From the NCBI GenBank assembly GCA_902465015.1, contig CABQLK010000004.1:1-64000 (forward strand): DNA of 64,000 nt, given 5' to 3'. Below the pieces are notes generated by a model, which made no database searches, had not been told where the DNA came from, and worked only from the letters and a program-made list of their open reading frames with translations. This stretch comes from an uncultured Collinsella sp. GTDB taxonomy: Bacteria; Actinomycetota; Coriobacteriia; Coriobacteriales; Coriobacteriaceae. The position numbers and the translations under genes are program-made. Shown here piece by piece: positions 7,888-16,300 of the stretch. Numbering within the stretch: the first letter of the stretch is position 1; the number at the start of each line of letters is the position of its first letter.

Positions 7888-9231
7888 TTAACGGAGGAGG
7901 CCGGCCACTTCACCGGCTAGGGTGATGGTGCCGGCTGCTACGAAGGGCTCGCCCGCGGCGTTGAAAGCTGCAAGGGCCTCGGAAACGCTGGGGTATACGC
8001 CCGCGAGCTTATCGGCATCAACGAGGGCGGCGAGCTCCTCTGCCGGCAGGGCGCGATCGGAATCGGTCTGGGTCACGACCACGCGGGGGAACGCCGGAAC
8101 CAGAACGTCAGCGATACCCGCCACGTCCTTATCGGCCAGCGCGGCACACAGCAGCGTGGGGCGGTTCTCCACGCACGGATCGATCTCGTCCAGCGCGCTC
8201 ACAAAGTTCTCGCAGCTCTGAGGGTTATGGCAGGCGTCGATCAGCTTGAGCGGATCAGTTCCCAGTACATCAAAGCGGCCCGGCGTGGGGCAGCCCATAA
8301 GCGAAGCATCCAGCGCCTCGTGGTCGAGCTCGCGACCCAGATACCCCTCGCAAAGCATAATCGCGCACGCGGCATTCTGCGGCTGATAGGCCGGCTTGAC
8401 CATGCTCGACGTATAGATCGCACGCGGCGTGGTGCAGCTAAACTCAACCGTATCGCCCACGTGCTCCGGCACCTTAGTCGTGGCGTGGCTTACCACAAGC
8501 GGCACAACGCCGCACTCGCGGCAACGAGCATCCATCACGCGCTGAACGCTCGCCTCGTGCGTGCCCTCGCCCAGCACAACCAGGCGTCCGGGCTTAATGA
8601 CCGCAGCCTTCTCCCCCGCAATGGCCTCGAGCGTATCGCCCAAAATTCGTGTGTGATCGAGCCCAATGCCCGTAATGGCAACGGCGACGGGATCGGTCGC
8701 ACTCGTGGCGTCCCAACGCCCGCCCATGCCAACCTCGAGCACGGTAACATCCACGCGGGCCTCGGCAAACACCACAAGTGCAGCAGCCGTCAAAAGATCA
8801 AACGGCGTGATGGTATAGGCACGCTCCCCCGCCGCCACACGGCGCGCATTCACGCGATGTCCCGCCTCGACAGCTGCCGAAACGCCACGGGCAAACGCCT
8901 CGTCGCTCACGACGCGTCCATCGACCTCCATGCGCTCGGGATAGCGAACAAGCTGCGGCGACGTATACAGCGCGGTCTTGAGCCCCTCACCACGAAGAAT
9001 GGCAGCCGAAAAACGCGTAGTCGAAGTCTTGCCATTGGTGCCGGCAACCTGAATGCAATCAAAGTACTCGTCCGGACGCCCCAGCTCATCGAGCATATCG
9101 ACAACCGTCTCGAGCAGAGGACCAGCATCCCCAGAAATCCGCCCCGTATCGGCAGCCAGCCCAACAGCCTCACCAAACGAAAGCAACTCAAACGAGAAAG
9201 GAACGACATAAGACCCAGAACGCTTAGCCAT
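7888..9231 (-). CDS. folC: Bifunctional folylpolyglutamate synthase / dihydrofolate synthase
   Basis: Adds glutamate to (dihydro)pteroate and folates, using ATP, in the cytoplasm. This 447-residue protein has the Mur-ligase-type P-loop VAGTNGKTSTTRF (near residue 60), the DLLTAAALVVFAEARVDV segment with EVGMGGRWDATS, and a C-terminal domain with DACHNPQS, as in the family. A GGGGGA ribosome-binding site supports the start at MAKRSGSY rather than a reading 13 codons longer. No other folate gene is adjacent. Confidence 0.95.
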   Translation of the reverse strand: MAKRSGSYVVPFSFELLSFGEAVGLAADTGRISGDAGPLLETVVDMLDELGRPDEYFDCIQVAGTNGKTSTTRFSAAILRGEGLKTALYTSPQLVRYPERMEVDGRVVSDEAFARGVSAAVEAGHRVNARRVAAGERAYTITPFDLLTAAALVVFAEARVDVTVLEVGMGGRWDATSATDPVAVAITGIGLDHTRILGDTLEAIAGEKAAVIKPGRLVVLGEGTHEASVQRVMDARCRECGVVPLVVSHATTKVPEHVGDTVEFSCTTPRAIYTSSMVKPAYQPQNAACAIMLCEGYLGRELDHEALDASLMGCPTPGRFDVLGTDPLKLIDACHNPQSCENFVSALDEIDPCVENRPTLLCAALADKDVAGIADVLVPAFPRVVVTQTDSDRALPAEELAALVDADKLAGVYPSVSEALAAFNAAGEPFVAAGTITLAGEVAGLLR

Positions 9232-9391
9232 AACCCAAAGTCCCCCATAACAGAAAAAGAGGCCCACCAAAAAGAATGAGCCCCTCGCGTTGACAATATC
9301 AGCCTTTATCCGCTTGCAGCGAAATCAAGGCCACAACCAAGTGGCCCTAACCTACCAGTTGCAAACAACAACGTAAACGAAGTAGGAGCGG

Positions 9392-9492
9392 CCCGATGCT
9401 TTGCTCGCCGCAAGTTCCGCACGCAAAGGACAGCACTTAATGTGCTGTCCGTCTTGCGCAGGACTGTCCGCAGCGGAGAGCAAAGCATCGGG
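9392..9492. repeat. Family V long palindrome, copy V1 (101 bp), 3' of valS
   Basis: Outer 15-bp arms CCCGATGCTTTGCTC (9392-9406) and its complement (9478-9492) enclose a CCGC/GCGG pair and an inner hairpin with 9-bp arms GGACAGCAC/GTGCTGTCC. The core contains TTCCGCACG and AGCACTTAATGTGCT, which recur at 12229-12342. It ends 19 bp from the valS stop and could act as its terminator. Confidence 0.85.
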
Positions 9493-9511
9493 ACGCGCCC
9501 CCCAGTAAACC

Positions 9512-12208
9512 TTACGAGAAATCAGCAACCTGAGCAGTCAGCGCCGCCAGGATCTCCTTGAGCTCAGCTGCACGGTCCCTCTTCTTCTGGACCACCGCGG
9601 GCGCGGCCTTGGCCACAAAGCCCTCGTTGGCAAGCGTCTTCTCACAGCCGGCGAGCTCCTTCTGGGCCGCGGCGATCTCCTTCTCCAGACGTGCCTTCTC
9701 GGCCGAAAGATCAACCTTGCCCTCGAGCACCACAAAGACCTCGACGCCGCTGTCGACCACGGCGATGCTCGCGGCCGGCTTCTCGACGTCGGTACCCATA
9801 ACCAGCGAGGCGGTGTTGGCCAGCGGCTCGATGGTCGAGCGCAGGCTCTCGAGCTTCTCGATATCCTCGGCACCGGCGCGCACGACCACGTCGAGCTCGG
9901 CCTTGGGGCTCAAGCGATAACGCGAACGCGTGGCGCGGGCGGCGGAAACGACGGTGCGGCACAGCTCAAACGCGCGCTCAGCATCCTCATCGACATACTT
10001 AGCGTAGTCGGCGGGCTCCGGCCACTTGGCGATCATGAGCGCCTCGGCGCGGTCCAGGTTGCCCTCGGCGTCCAGGTCGAGCACGCTCGCCGGCATGTTG
10101 TCCCAGATCTCCTCGGTGACAAACGGCATAAGCGGGTGCATCAGGCGAATGGAGGTGTCGAGCACAAAGATCAGGTTGCGCTGCGCCTGCAGACGGCCCT
10201 CGCCCTTCAGACGGGCCTTGGTGACCTCGACGTACCAGTCGCAGACCTCGTTCCAGAAGAACTGCTGCACGCCGCGGGCCATGTCGCCAAAGGTGTAATT
10301 CTCGATGCCCTCGGTGACCATCTTCACGGCCTTTGCCAGGCGGCTGAACATCCAAGCGTCGGCCGGCGTCTCAACGACGGGCTCACCGGGCGTGTAGCCC
10401 TCCATGTTCATGAGCAGGAAGCGGCTGGCGTTCCAGATCTTGGTCACAAAGCTCTTGGCCTGGTCGGTGCGCGGGCTGTCGATGAGCTTCTTGGTCTTCT
10501 TGTCGATGTTCGCGTCAAACTTGACGTCCTGGTTGTTGGTGCACAGCGTGAGCAAGTTGTAGCGCATAGCATCGGCGCCGTACATGCCAATGAGGTCCAT
10601 GGGGTCAACGCCGTTGCCCTTGGACTTGGACATACGGCTTCCGTCCTTGGCAAGAATCGTCGGGTAGATGACGACGTCCTTAAACGGCACCTCGTCCAGG
10701 AAGTACAGCGAGCTCATGACCATGCGGGCGACCCACAACGCGATGATGTCGCGCGCGGTGACGAGCGCCGTCGTGGGGTGATGTCCCTCGAGCAGCTCCG
10801 GCTTTTGCGGCCAGCCCTGCGTGGCGAAGGTCCACAGCTGCGAGCTGAACCAGGTGTCCAGCACGTTCTCGTCCTGATGCACGTGATGGCCGCCGCACTT
10901 GGGGCACACATCGGTGTCCTCGGTAAGAGCGTCCTCCCAGCCGCAGTCCTCGCAGTAGAACACGGGGATGCGGTGGCCCCACCACAGCTGGCGGCTAATG
11001 CACCAGTCCTTAAGGTTCTCCATCCAGGTGGTGTAGGTCTGCGTCCAACGCGCGGGGTGGAAGGTAACCTTACCGGAGTTAACGGCGTCAAGCGCCGGCC
11101 CCTTGAGCTTGTCAACGGCCACAAACCACTGCTCGGACAGCCACGGCTCAAGCGCGGCGTCGCAGCGGTAGCAGTGCATGACGGAGTGATCGAGGTCCTC
11201 GACGTGATCGAGCAGGTCGTGCTCCTCGAACCACTTGATGACGGCCTCGCGGCACTCCTCGCGAGTCATGCCGGTAAACTCGCCATAACCCTCGACGACC
11301 ACCGCGTGCTCGTCGAAGATGTTGATTTGCGGCAGGTCGTGGGCCTGACCCATAGCGTAATCGTTGGGGTCGTGGGCTGGGGTGACCTTAACAAAGCCGG
11401 AGCCAAAGTTGGCGTCGACATGCCAATCCTCAAAGATGGGGATCTCGCGGTCGACGATGGGAAGCTTGACGGTCTTACCCACGAAGGCGGCCTTCTCGGG
11501 GTCCTTCGGGGAGACGGCGACGCCCGTGTCGCCGAGCATGGTCTCGGGGCGCGTGGTGGCGACGACGATGTAGTCCTGGCCGTTGACCGGTTCGGTCAGC
11601 GGGTAGCGCAGGTGCCACAGGTGGCCCTTCTCGTCCTTATACTCGGCCTCGTCGTCCGAGATGGCGGTGGTACAGTTGGGGCACCAGTTAACGATGCGCT
11701 TGCCGCGATAGATCAGGCCGTCATGATACCAATCACAGAAGACCTTGCGTACGGCCTGCGCGTAGTCCTCGTCCATGGTAAAGCGCTCGTTGTCGAAGTC
11801 GACGGAGCAGCCCATACGCTTGATCTGCTCGACGATGATGCCGCCGTACTCGTGGGTCCAGTCCCAGCAGGCGTCGACAAACTTATCGCGACCGATCTCC
11901 AGGCGGCTGATGCCCTCGCTCTTGAGCTTCTTGTCGACCTTTGTCTGCGTGGCGATACCGGCGTGATCGGTGCCCAGCACCCAGCGCGTGGACTTGCCGC
12001 GCATGCGGGCCATACGGACGATGGCGTCCTGGATGGAGTCGTCGGTGGCATGGCCCATGTGGAGCTTGCCGGTCACGTTGGGAGGCGGAATGGTGACGGT
12101 GCAGTCGCCCACGCCCTCACGGCGCTTGTAGTAGCCGCCGTCGAGCCACTTCTGCAGGATCGCCGGCTCGTTGGTCGACGGATCGTAGTTCTTGGGCATT
12201 TCTTCCAT
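9512..12208 (-). CDS. valS: Valine--tRNA ligase
   Basis: Charges tRNA-Val in the cytoplasm. The 898-residue class I synthetase has the HIGH-type motif in PPPNVTGKLHMGHA, a large CP1 editing insertion, the KMSKS-type motif as RMSKSKGNG, an anticodon-binding domain, and a C-terminal coiled coil (about residues 830-890) rich in Glu, Lys and Ala. A CxxC pair set (CEDC...CPKC) lies in the middle of the catalytic domain. The ATG at 12208 follows AGGGAGAG; the ORF extends 26 codons further upstream but into the family V palindrome. The gene is monocistronic and bracketed about 20 bp on each side by inverted copies of that palindrome. Confidence 0.97.
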   Translation of the reverse strand: MEEMPKNYDPSTNEPAILQKWLDGGYYKRREGVGDCTVTIPPPNVTGKLHMGHATDDSIQDAIVRMARMRGKSTRWVLGTDHAGIATQTKVDKKLKSEGISRLEIGRDKFVDACWDWTHEYGGIIVEQIKRMGCSVDFDNERFTMDEDYAQAVRKVFCDWYHDGLIYRGKRIVNWCPNCTTAISDDEAEYKDEKGHLWHLRYPLTEPVNGQDYIVVATTRPETMLGDTGVAVSPKDPEKAAFVGKTVKLPIVDREIPIFEDWHVDANFGSGFVKVTPAHDPNDYAMGQAHDLPQINIFDEHAVVVEGYGEFTGMTREECREAVIKWFEEHDLLDHVEDLDHSVMHCYRCDAALEPWLSEQWFVAVDKLKGPALDAVNSGKVTFHPARWTQTYTTWMENLKDWCISRQLWWGHRIPVFYCEDCGWEDALTEDTDVCPKCGGHHVHQDENVLDTWFSSQLWTFATQGWPQKPELLEGHHPTTALVTARDIIALWVARMVMSSLYFLDEVPFKDVVIYPTILAKDGSRMSKSKGNGVDPMDLIGMYGADAMRYNLLTLCTNNQDVKFDANIDKKTKKLIDSPRTDQAKSFVTKIWNASRFLLMNMEGYTPGEPVVETPADAWMFSRLAKAVKMVTEGIENYTFGDMARGVQQFFWNEVCDWYVEVTKARLKGEGRLQAQRNLIFVLDTSIRLMHPLMPFVTEEIWDNMPASVLDLDAEGNLDRAEALMIAKWPEPADYAKYVDEDAERAFELCRTVVSAARATRSRYRLSPKAELDVVVRAGAEDIEKLESLRSTIEPLANTASLVMGTDVEKPAASIAVVDSGVEVFVVLEGKVDLSAEKARLEKEIAAAQKELAGCEKTLANEGFVAKAAPAVVQKKRDRAAELKEILAALTAQVADFS

Positions 12209-12228
12209 ATATCTCTCCCTTGCCCGTC

Positions 12229-12342
12229 GGCGTGTCCGCCTGCTTGGTTTTCGCTCGGTCAGATCCTGGGCTCGCACGAAGAGCACATTTAGTGCTCTTC
12301 GGCTCGTGCGGAATCTACGAAAACCAAGCAGGCGGACACGCC
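12229..12342. repeat. Family V long palindrome, copy V2 (114 bp), 5' of valS
   Basis: Perfect 25-bp outer arms (12229-12253 and 12318-12342) enclose an inner hairpin with CGAAGAGCAC/GTGCTCTTCG arms. Read on the minus strand, the core shares TTCCGCACG, AGCACTAAATGTGCT and CCAGGA with V1, but the outer arms are unrelated in sequence. It lies in the valS 5' leader, 20 bp before the start codon. No T-box sequence is present. The whole gap is 12209-12494. Confidence 0.85.
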
Positions 12343-12436
12343 TTAGGTATCGATTACTTCAGTCTGAATGGACTTTGCTGAGACTTTAAACAAACACACA
12401 GAATAACACAGGTAGTTGGGGTTATTGCGTATATAT

Positions 12437-12470
12437 AAAATAGCCTCCGACCGCGGGTGGTCGGAGGCTA
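12437..12470 (-). terminator. clpX intrinsic terminator
   Basis: Perfect 12-bp arms TAGCCTCCGACC (12441-12452) and its complement (12459-12470). On the minus strand they are followed by TTTT. It sits 25 bp after the clpX stop. Confidence 0.9.
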
Positions 12471-12494
12471 TTTGCAACCACGTTTTTGGTTGGT

Positions 12495-13901
12495 TTACCC
12501 GTAGATGCGTTGGGGCTGTTCTTCGCCCTTTACGGAGGCTTCAGTCACGATGACCTTGGAAACACCCTCCTCGCTGGGCAGGTCGAACATCGTCTGCTGC
12601 AGCACGTCCTCGCAGATGGAACGCAGGCCGCGGGCGCCGGTCTTGCGGGCGAGCGCCATGCGGGCGATCTCGTGCAGGGCGGCGTCCTCAAACTCAAGCT
12701 CAACGTCCTCGAGCTGGAACATCTTGCGGTACTGGCGCACCACGGCGTTCTTGGGTTCGGTCAGGATCGACACCAGGTCATCCTCGTCGAGCGCCTGCGT
12801 CTGGGTGACGACGGGCGTACGTCCCACAAACTCGGGGATCATGCCAAAAGCGTTGAGGTCCTGCGGGAGTACCTGACGCTGCAGGTCGTTCTCGTCGACC
12901 GAGGTGGGGCCGGCAATCTCGGAGTTAAAGCCCACGCCCTTGTTGCCCACGCGATCGGCAATAATCTTGTCCAGACCCACAAAGGCACCGCCGCAGATGA
13001 ACAGGATGTTGGTCGTGTCGATCTGCAGCAGCTCCTGCTGGGGATGCTTGCGGCCGCCGGTGGGCGGAACGCTTGCCACCGTGCCCTCAAGGATCTTAAG
13101 CAGCGCCTGCTGAACGCCCTCGCCCGAAACGTCGCGGGTGATGGAGAGGTTCTCGGCCTTGCGGGCGATCTTGTCGATCTCGTCCACGTAGATAATGCCA
13201 ACCTGTGCGCGCTCAATGTCGCCATCGGCGGCGTTGATGAGCTTGAGCAGGATGTTCTCCACGTCCTCGCCAACGTAACCGGCCTCAGTAAGCGCGGTGG
13301 CATCGGCGATGGCAAACGGCACCTCGAGGATGCGCGCAAGCGTCTGGGCGAGCAGGGTCTTGCCGGTACCAGTGGGACCGAGCAGCAGGATGTTGGACTT
13401 GGCGAGCTCCACATCATCCATATCATCGTCGAGTTGCGAGTCCAAGCCGTCGTCAAAGGCCGAAAGCGCAGCGCCACCCTCAATCACGCGGCGGTAGTGG
13501 TTGTACACGGCAACCGACATGGCGCGCTTGGCGTCCTCCTGGCCCATAACATAGGCCGAAAGCTCGTCATAAATCTCGTGCGGCGTCGGCACGTGCGTGA
13601 TGACCTGGCGGTCGTCCTCGAGCTCAAAGCCCTCGGTCTCGGGGTCCACGGCGGGCTGGGATGCAGCCTGACCATGGTCGTTGAGGAAGCCCGGCAGCTT
13701 GCCGTTGCGGGCAGCGTCCATAAAGTCCGAAGCCAGCGACTCCTCCAGAATCTCGGAACAGGCGGCGACGCACTCGTCACAGATAAAGATGTTGGTCGGG
13801 CCCTTTACGAGGCGACGGACCTGGCCCTGCTCTTTTCCGCAGAAGGAGCAGCGGATGGGGTTGCCGTTCTCGTCAAAGTTGTCCTGCATGTTTCCTGCCA
13901 T
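12495..13901 (-). CDS. clpX: ATP-dependent Clp protease ATP-binding subunit ClpX
   Basis: The unfoldase that recognises substrates and feeds them to ClpP. The 468-residue protein has an N-terminal zinc-binding domain with four cysteines (CSFC and, later, CDEC), a Walker A motif LLGPTGTGKTLLAQ, Walker B IIYVDEIDKIA, and the C-terminal AAA+ small domain. It starts one base after the clpP stop; an alternative ATG 9 bases upstream would overlap clpP. GAAGGA inside the end of clpP serves as the ribosome-binding site. The order tig-clpP-clpX on the minus strand is the classical one. Confidence 0.97.
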   Translation of the reverse strand: MAGNMQDNFDENGNPIRCSFCGKEQGQVRRLVKGPTNIFICDECVAACSEILEESLASDFMDAARNGKLPGFLNDHGQAASQPAVDPETEGFELEDDRQVITHVPTPHEIYDELSAYVMGQEDAKRAMSVAVYNHYRRVIEGGAALSAFDDGLDSQLDDDMDDVELAKSNILLLGPTGTGKTLLAQTLARILEVPFAIADATALTEAGYVGEDVENILLKLINAADGDIERAQVGIIYVDEIDKIARKAENLSITRDVSGEGVQQALLKILEGTVASVPPTGGRKHPQQELLQIDTTNILFICGGAFVGLDKIIADRVGNKGVGFNSEIAGPTSVDENDLQRQVLPQDLNAFGMIPEFVGRTPVVTQTQALDEDDLVSILTEPKNAVVRQYRKMFQLEDVELEFEDAALHEIARMALARKTGARGLRSICEDVLQQTMFDLPSEEGVSKVIVTEASVKGEEQPQRIYG

Positions 13902-13902
13902 C

Positions 13903-14523
13903 CTAGGCATCCTTCGCGGCGAGGTCGCGCGAGGTGACGATACGATCGATCAGGCCGTAGTCGAGGGCCTCGGCAGCGGTCAGGTAGTTGTCGCGCTCGG
14001 TATCGGCCTGGACCTTTTCGATGGGCTGGCCAGAGGCGTCGGACAGGATCTGGTTGAGCTCGCGACGGGTCTTCTTGATCTCCTCGGCCACGATCTCAAT
14101 CTCGGTCTGCTGGCCCTGCGCACCGCCGCTGGGCTGGTGAATCATGACCTTGGAATGCGGCAGGCAGAAGCGCTTGCCCTTGGCGCCGGCCGAAAGCAGC
14201 ACGGCGGCCATAGACGCGGCCATACCGACGCAGATGGTGGAGACCTGCGGCTTAATGAAGTTCATGGTGTCCAGAATAGCCAGGCCGGAGTAGACCTCGC
14301 CACCGGGCGAATTGATGTAGAGCGAGATATCCTTCTCGGCATCCTGGCTCTCAAGATGCAGCAGCTGGGCAACGACCAGGTTGGCGCTGACGGAGTTGAT
14401 CTCCTCGCCCAAGAAGATGATGCGATCGTTGAGCAGGCGCGAATAGATATCGTAGCTGCGCTCGCCGCGCGGCGTCTGCTCGATAACGTATGGCACGAGG
14501 GCGGAATCGAACTTAGCGATCAT
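13903..14523 (-). CDS. clpP: ATP-dependent Clp protease proteolytic subunit ClpP
   Basis: A serine peptidase that forms the ClpXP proteolytic chamber. With the start at MIAKFDSALVPY the protein is 206 residues, and the catalytic triad is Ser104 (GMAASMAA), His129 (VMIHQPSGG) and Asp178 (DTERDNY). Several closely spaced starts exist (ATG at 14535, 14529, 14523). The last is preceded by GGAG at good spacing, and 14535 by GAGAGA, so the N-terminus is uncertain by up to four residues. The 163-bp gap to tig contains a strong palindrome. It is cotranscribed with clpX, which follows directly. Confidence 0.96.
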   Translation of the reverse strand: MIAKFDSALVPYVIEQTPRGERSYDIYSRLLNDRIIFLGEEINSVSANLVVAQLLHLESQDAEKDISLYINSPGGEVYSGLAILDTMNFIKPQVSTICVGMAASMAAVLLSAGAKGKRFCLPHSKVMIHQPSGGAQGQQTEIEIVAEEIKKTRRELNQILSDASGQPIEKVQADTERDNYLTAAEALDYGLIDRIVTSRDLAAKDA

Positions 14524-14569
14524 ACGCATCTCCATTTCTCTCTTGCGGACCAAATTGGTTCTAGATAAA

Positions 14570-14610
14570 CGTACGGTGCCCGCATGCTATGCATTGGCTG
14601 GCACCGTACG
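14570..14610. promoter_or_regulatory. Palindrome in the tig-clpP gap
   Basis: Perfect 11-bp arms CGTACGGTGCC and GGCACCGTACG separate a 19-nt loop that itself contains GCAT/ATGC. It lies 47 bp before the clpP start with no T-run. It could be an operator of clpPX, an RNA stem that separates tig and clpP expression, or another palindromic repeat. Confidence 0.5.
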
Positions 14611-14686
14611 AAGCAACCGGATAACCGGTGTATAACTTTACCCCATCACGGGCGCACGCATGCGCTCGTAGGCAAGGTGGCGAGAA

Positions 14687-15985
14687 TTACTCGGCGTCCT
14701 TGGCGGTCTCGTCGACCTCGGTCACCTTGGCGTTCTCGACCAGGTGGTCGACGGCCTTGGAGCGACGGATGGACTCGCGGACGGCAGGCATGCGGCCATC
14801 GGCGATGAACTCGGCCTTGGAAACCTCGACGTCCTTGACGCCGGCCTTCTCGAACTCGGCGTTGATGTCGTCCTCGGTGACCTCAATCTTGAGCTCACGG
14901 GCGAGGGCGTCCAGAGCCAGGGACTCACGGGCAACGTCGTTGGCCTGCTTGTGCAGGTCGCCGATGAACTGCTCCATGGTCAGACCGGAAGCGGGCAGCC
15001 AGGTGTCCAGCGTCATGCCACGAGCAGCGAGGTTGGACAGGAAGTTCTGGCCGAGCTCCTCAAAGACGGACTGCTCGTAGTCGGCGTCCATCTCGTCGAG
15101 CTGCAGACGCTCGGCGAGAGCGGAGACGCAACGGTTCTCCTTCTCGGCCGGCAGGCGGGAAGCCTTGTCCTGCTCGATCTCGATCTTGATGGCGTCGCGC
15201 ATGGCGTCGATGCTGTCAAAGCCGAAGTCGGACTTGACGAGCTCGTCGGTGAGCTCGGGGGTGTTGCGGACCTTGATGCCCTTGACGGTGACCTCGACGG
15301 TGTGGGTCTCGGCCTCCTCGCCCTCCTCGACCTCGTCGGTCCAGGTGACGGTCTTAACGTCGTCAACGTTAGCGCCGATCAGGGCCTCGTTGAACTCCTT
15401 GGGGTTGCTGTCGCTACCGGCGATGAGCATGCGGCCCTCGGCGGCAAAGTTGTCGGCGTTCTCGACGGCCTTGAGGTCGACGGTCACATAGTCGTCAGCC
15501 TCGACGGCGCGACCCTCGACGTCCTCGAAGGTGGCACGGTAGTTGAGGAGCATCTCGACCTGGTTGTTAATCTCGGACTCGGTGACCTCCGCGGGGGGCA
15601 TCTCGATCTCGACGGCGTCGAAGGAGGAGAGCTCAGCAGCAGGACGCAGGGAGAACTCGACGGTGTAGGTGTAGTCCTCGTGATCCTTGGCGAGGTCGAG
15701 CTCCTTGTAGTCACCGTTCTTGGTGGGGACGATGTCCAGCTCGTTGAGGACGGCGGGCTCGTTGGCGGCGATCAGGTCGTTGGTGGCCTGAGCGAGGGTA
15801 GCCTCGGCGCCAAGTGCGGAGTCGATGACCGGACGGGGAGCCTTACCGGCACGGAAGCCCGGGAAGCGGTACTTCTTGGCGGTGTCCTTGTAGGCCTTCT
15901 TGATCGCGGCGTCGACGTCGGCGGCCGGGATGGTGACCGTAGCGGTGAGCTTGGCGTCCTTGACGTCAGAAGCGGTGATGTTCAA
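14687..15985 (-). CDS. tig: Trigger factor
   Basis: A ribosome-associated chaperone with prolyl isomerase activity. The 432-residue protein has the N-terminal ribosome-binding domain with the signature GFRAGKAPR (near residue 40), a central FKBP-like domain (about 155-240) and a long helical C-terminal domain. The likely start is an unusual TTG, six bases after a perfect AGGAGG; the upstream ATG at 16000 would overlap that site. The family normally begins close to this point (residues MNITASDVKDAKL). tRNA-Leu lies 90 bp upstream on the same strand. Confidence 0.95.
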   Translation of the reverse strand: MNITASDVKDAKLTATVTIPAADVDAAIKKAYKDTAKKYRFPGFRAGKAPRPVIDSALGAEATLAQATNDLIAANEPAVLNELDIVPTKNGDYKELDLAKDHEDYTYTVEFSLRPAAELSSFDAVEIEMPPAEVTESEINNQVEMLLNYRATFEDVEGRAVEADDYVTVDLKAVENADNFAAEGRMLIAGSDSNPKEFNEALIGANVDDVKTVTWTDEVEEGEEAETHTVEVTVKGIKVRNTPELTDELVKSDFGFDSIDAMRDAIKIEIEQDKASRLPAEKENRCVSALAERLQLDEMDADYEQSVFEELGQNFLSNLAARGMTLDTWLPASGLTMEQFIGDLHKQANDVARESLALDALARELKIEVTEDDINAEFEKAGVKDVEVSKAEFIADGRMPAVRESIRRSKAVDHLVENAKVTEVDETAKDAE

Positions 15986-16076
15986 CACGTTCCTCCTCAT
16001 ACTGCCCAGCTTATCTGAGGTGCTGGTACCTTTATGCAACAAAGTGTCGCGACGGCCAGGGCCGACGCAGGTGCGA

Positions 16077-16160
16077 TGGTGCGGGCGAAAGGACTCGAAC
16101 CTTCACGGGAATCCCACCAGAACCTAAATCTGGCGCGTCTACCAATTCCGCCACGCCCGC
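16077..16160 (-). tRNA. tRNA-Leu (anticodon UAG)
   Basis: Minus-strand cloverleaf with acceptor stem GCGGGCG/CGCCCGC, anticodon stem CCAGA/TCTGG around loop TTTAGGT (UAG), a type II variable arm (TGGGATTCCCGT) and T-arm GGTTCGAGTCC. Discriminator A and an encoded CCA end at 16077. Confidence 0.97.
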
Positions 16161-16246
16161 ATGAGCGCACAGACTAGGAATGATAGCAGATACGAACGGC
16201 AAGCGCACGCACACCTTTTACAAGCTCACGACCTCACCACGAGTGC

Positions 16247-16270
16247 AAAAGGCGGGACGAGTTGCCCCGC
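16247..16270 (-). terminator. Terminator of the molybdenum hydroxylase operon
   Basis: On the minus strand GGCGGG and CCCGCC arms form a hairpin followed by TTTT, about 30 bp after the stop of the large hydroxylase gene. Confidence 0.7.
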
Positions 16271-16300
16271 CCCGCCCATTACGGCTTGTTCGCTGACCTG

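Noticed and set aside
10136..12292. Long plus-strand open frame opposite valS (and similar ones opposite thrS, hyfB, hyfD, hyfF and tig)
   Set aside because: These are mirror frames produced by high-GC codon use. They have repetitive, non-family sequences and no ribosome-binding sites.
12209..12494. T-box riboswitch upstream of valS
   Set aside because: No conserved T-box sequence (GGTGG-type on the minus strand) was found; the gap is a family V palindrome and the clpX terminator. The thrS leader is also too short.
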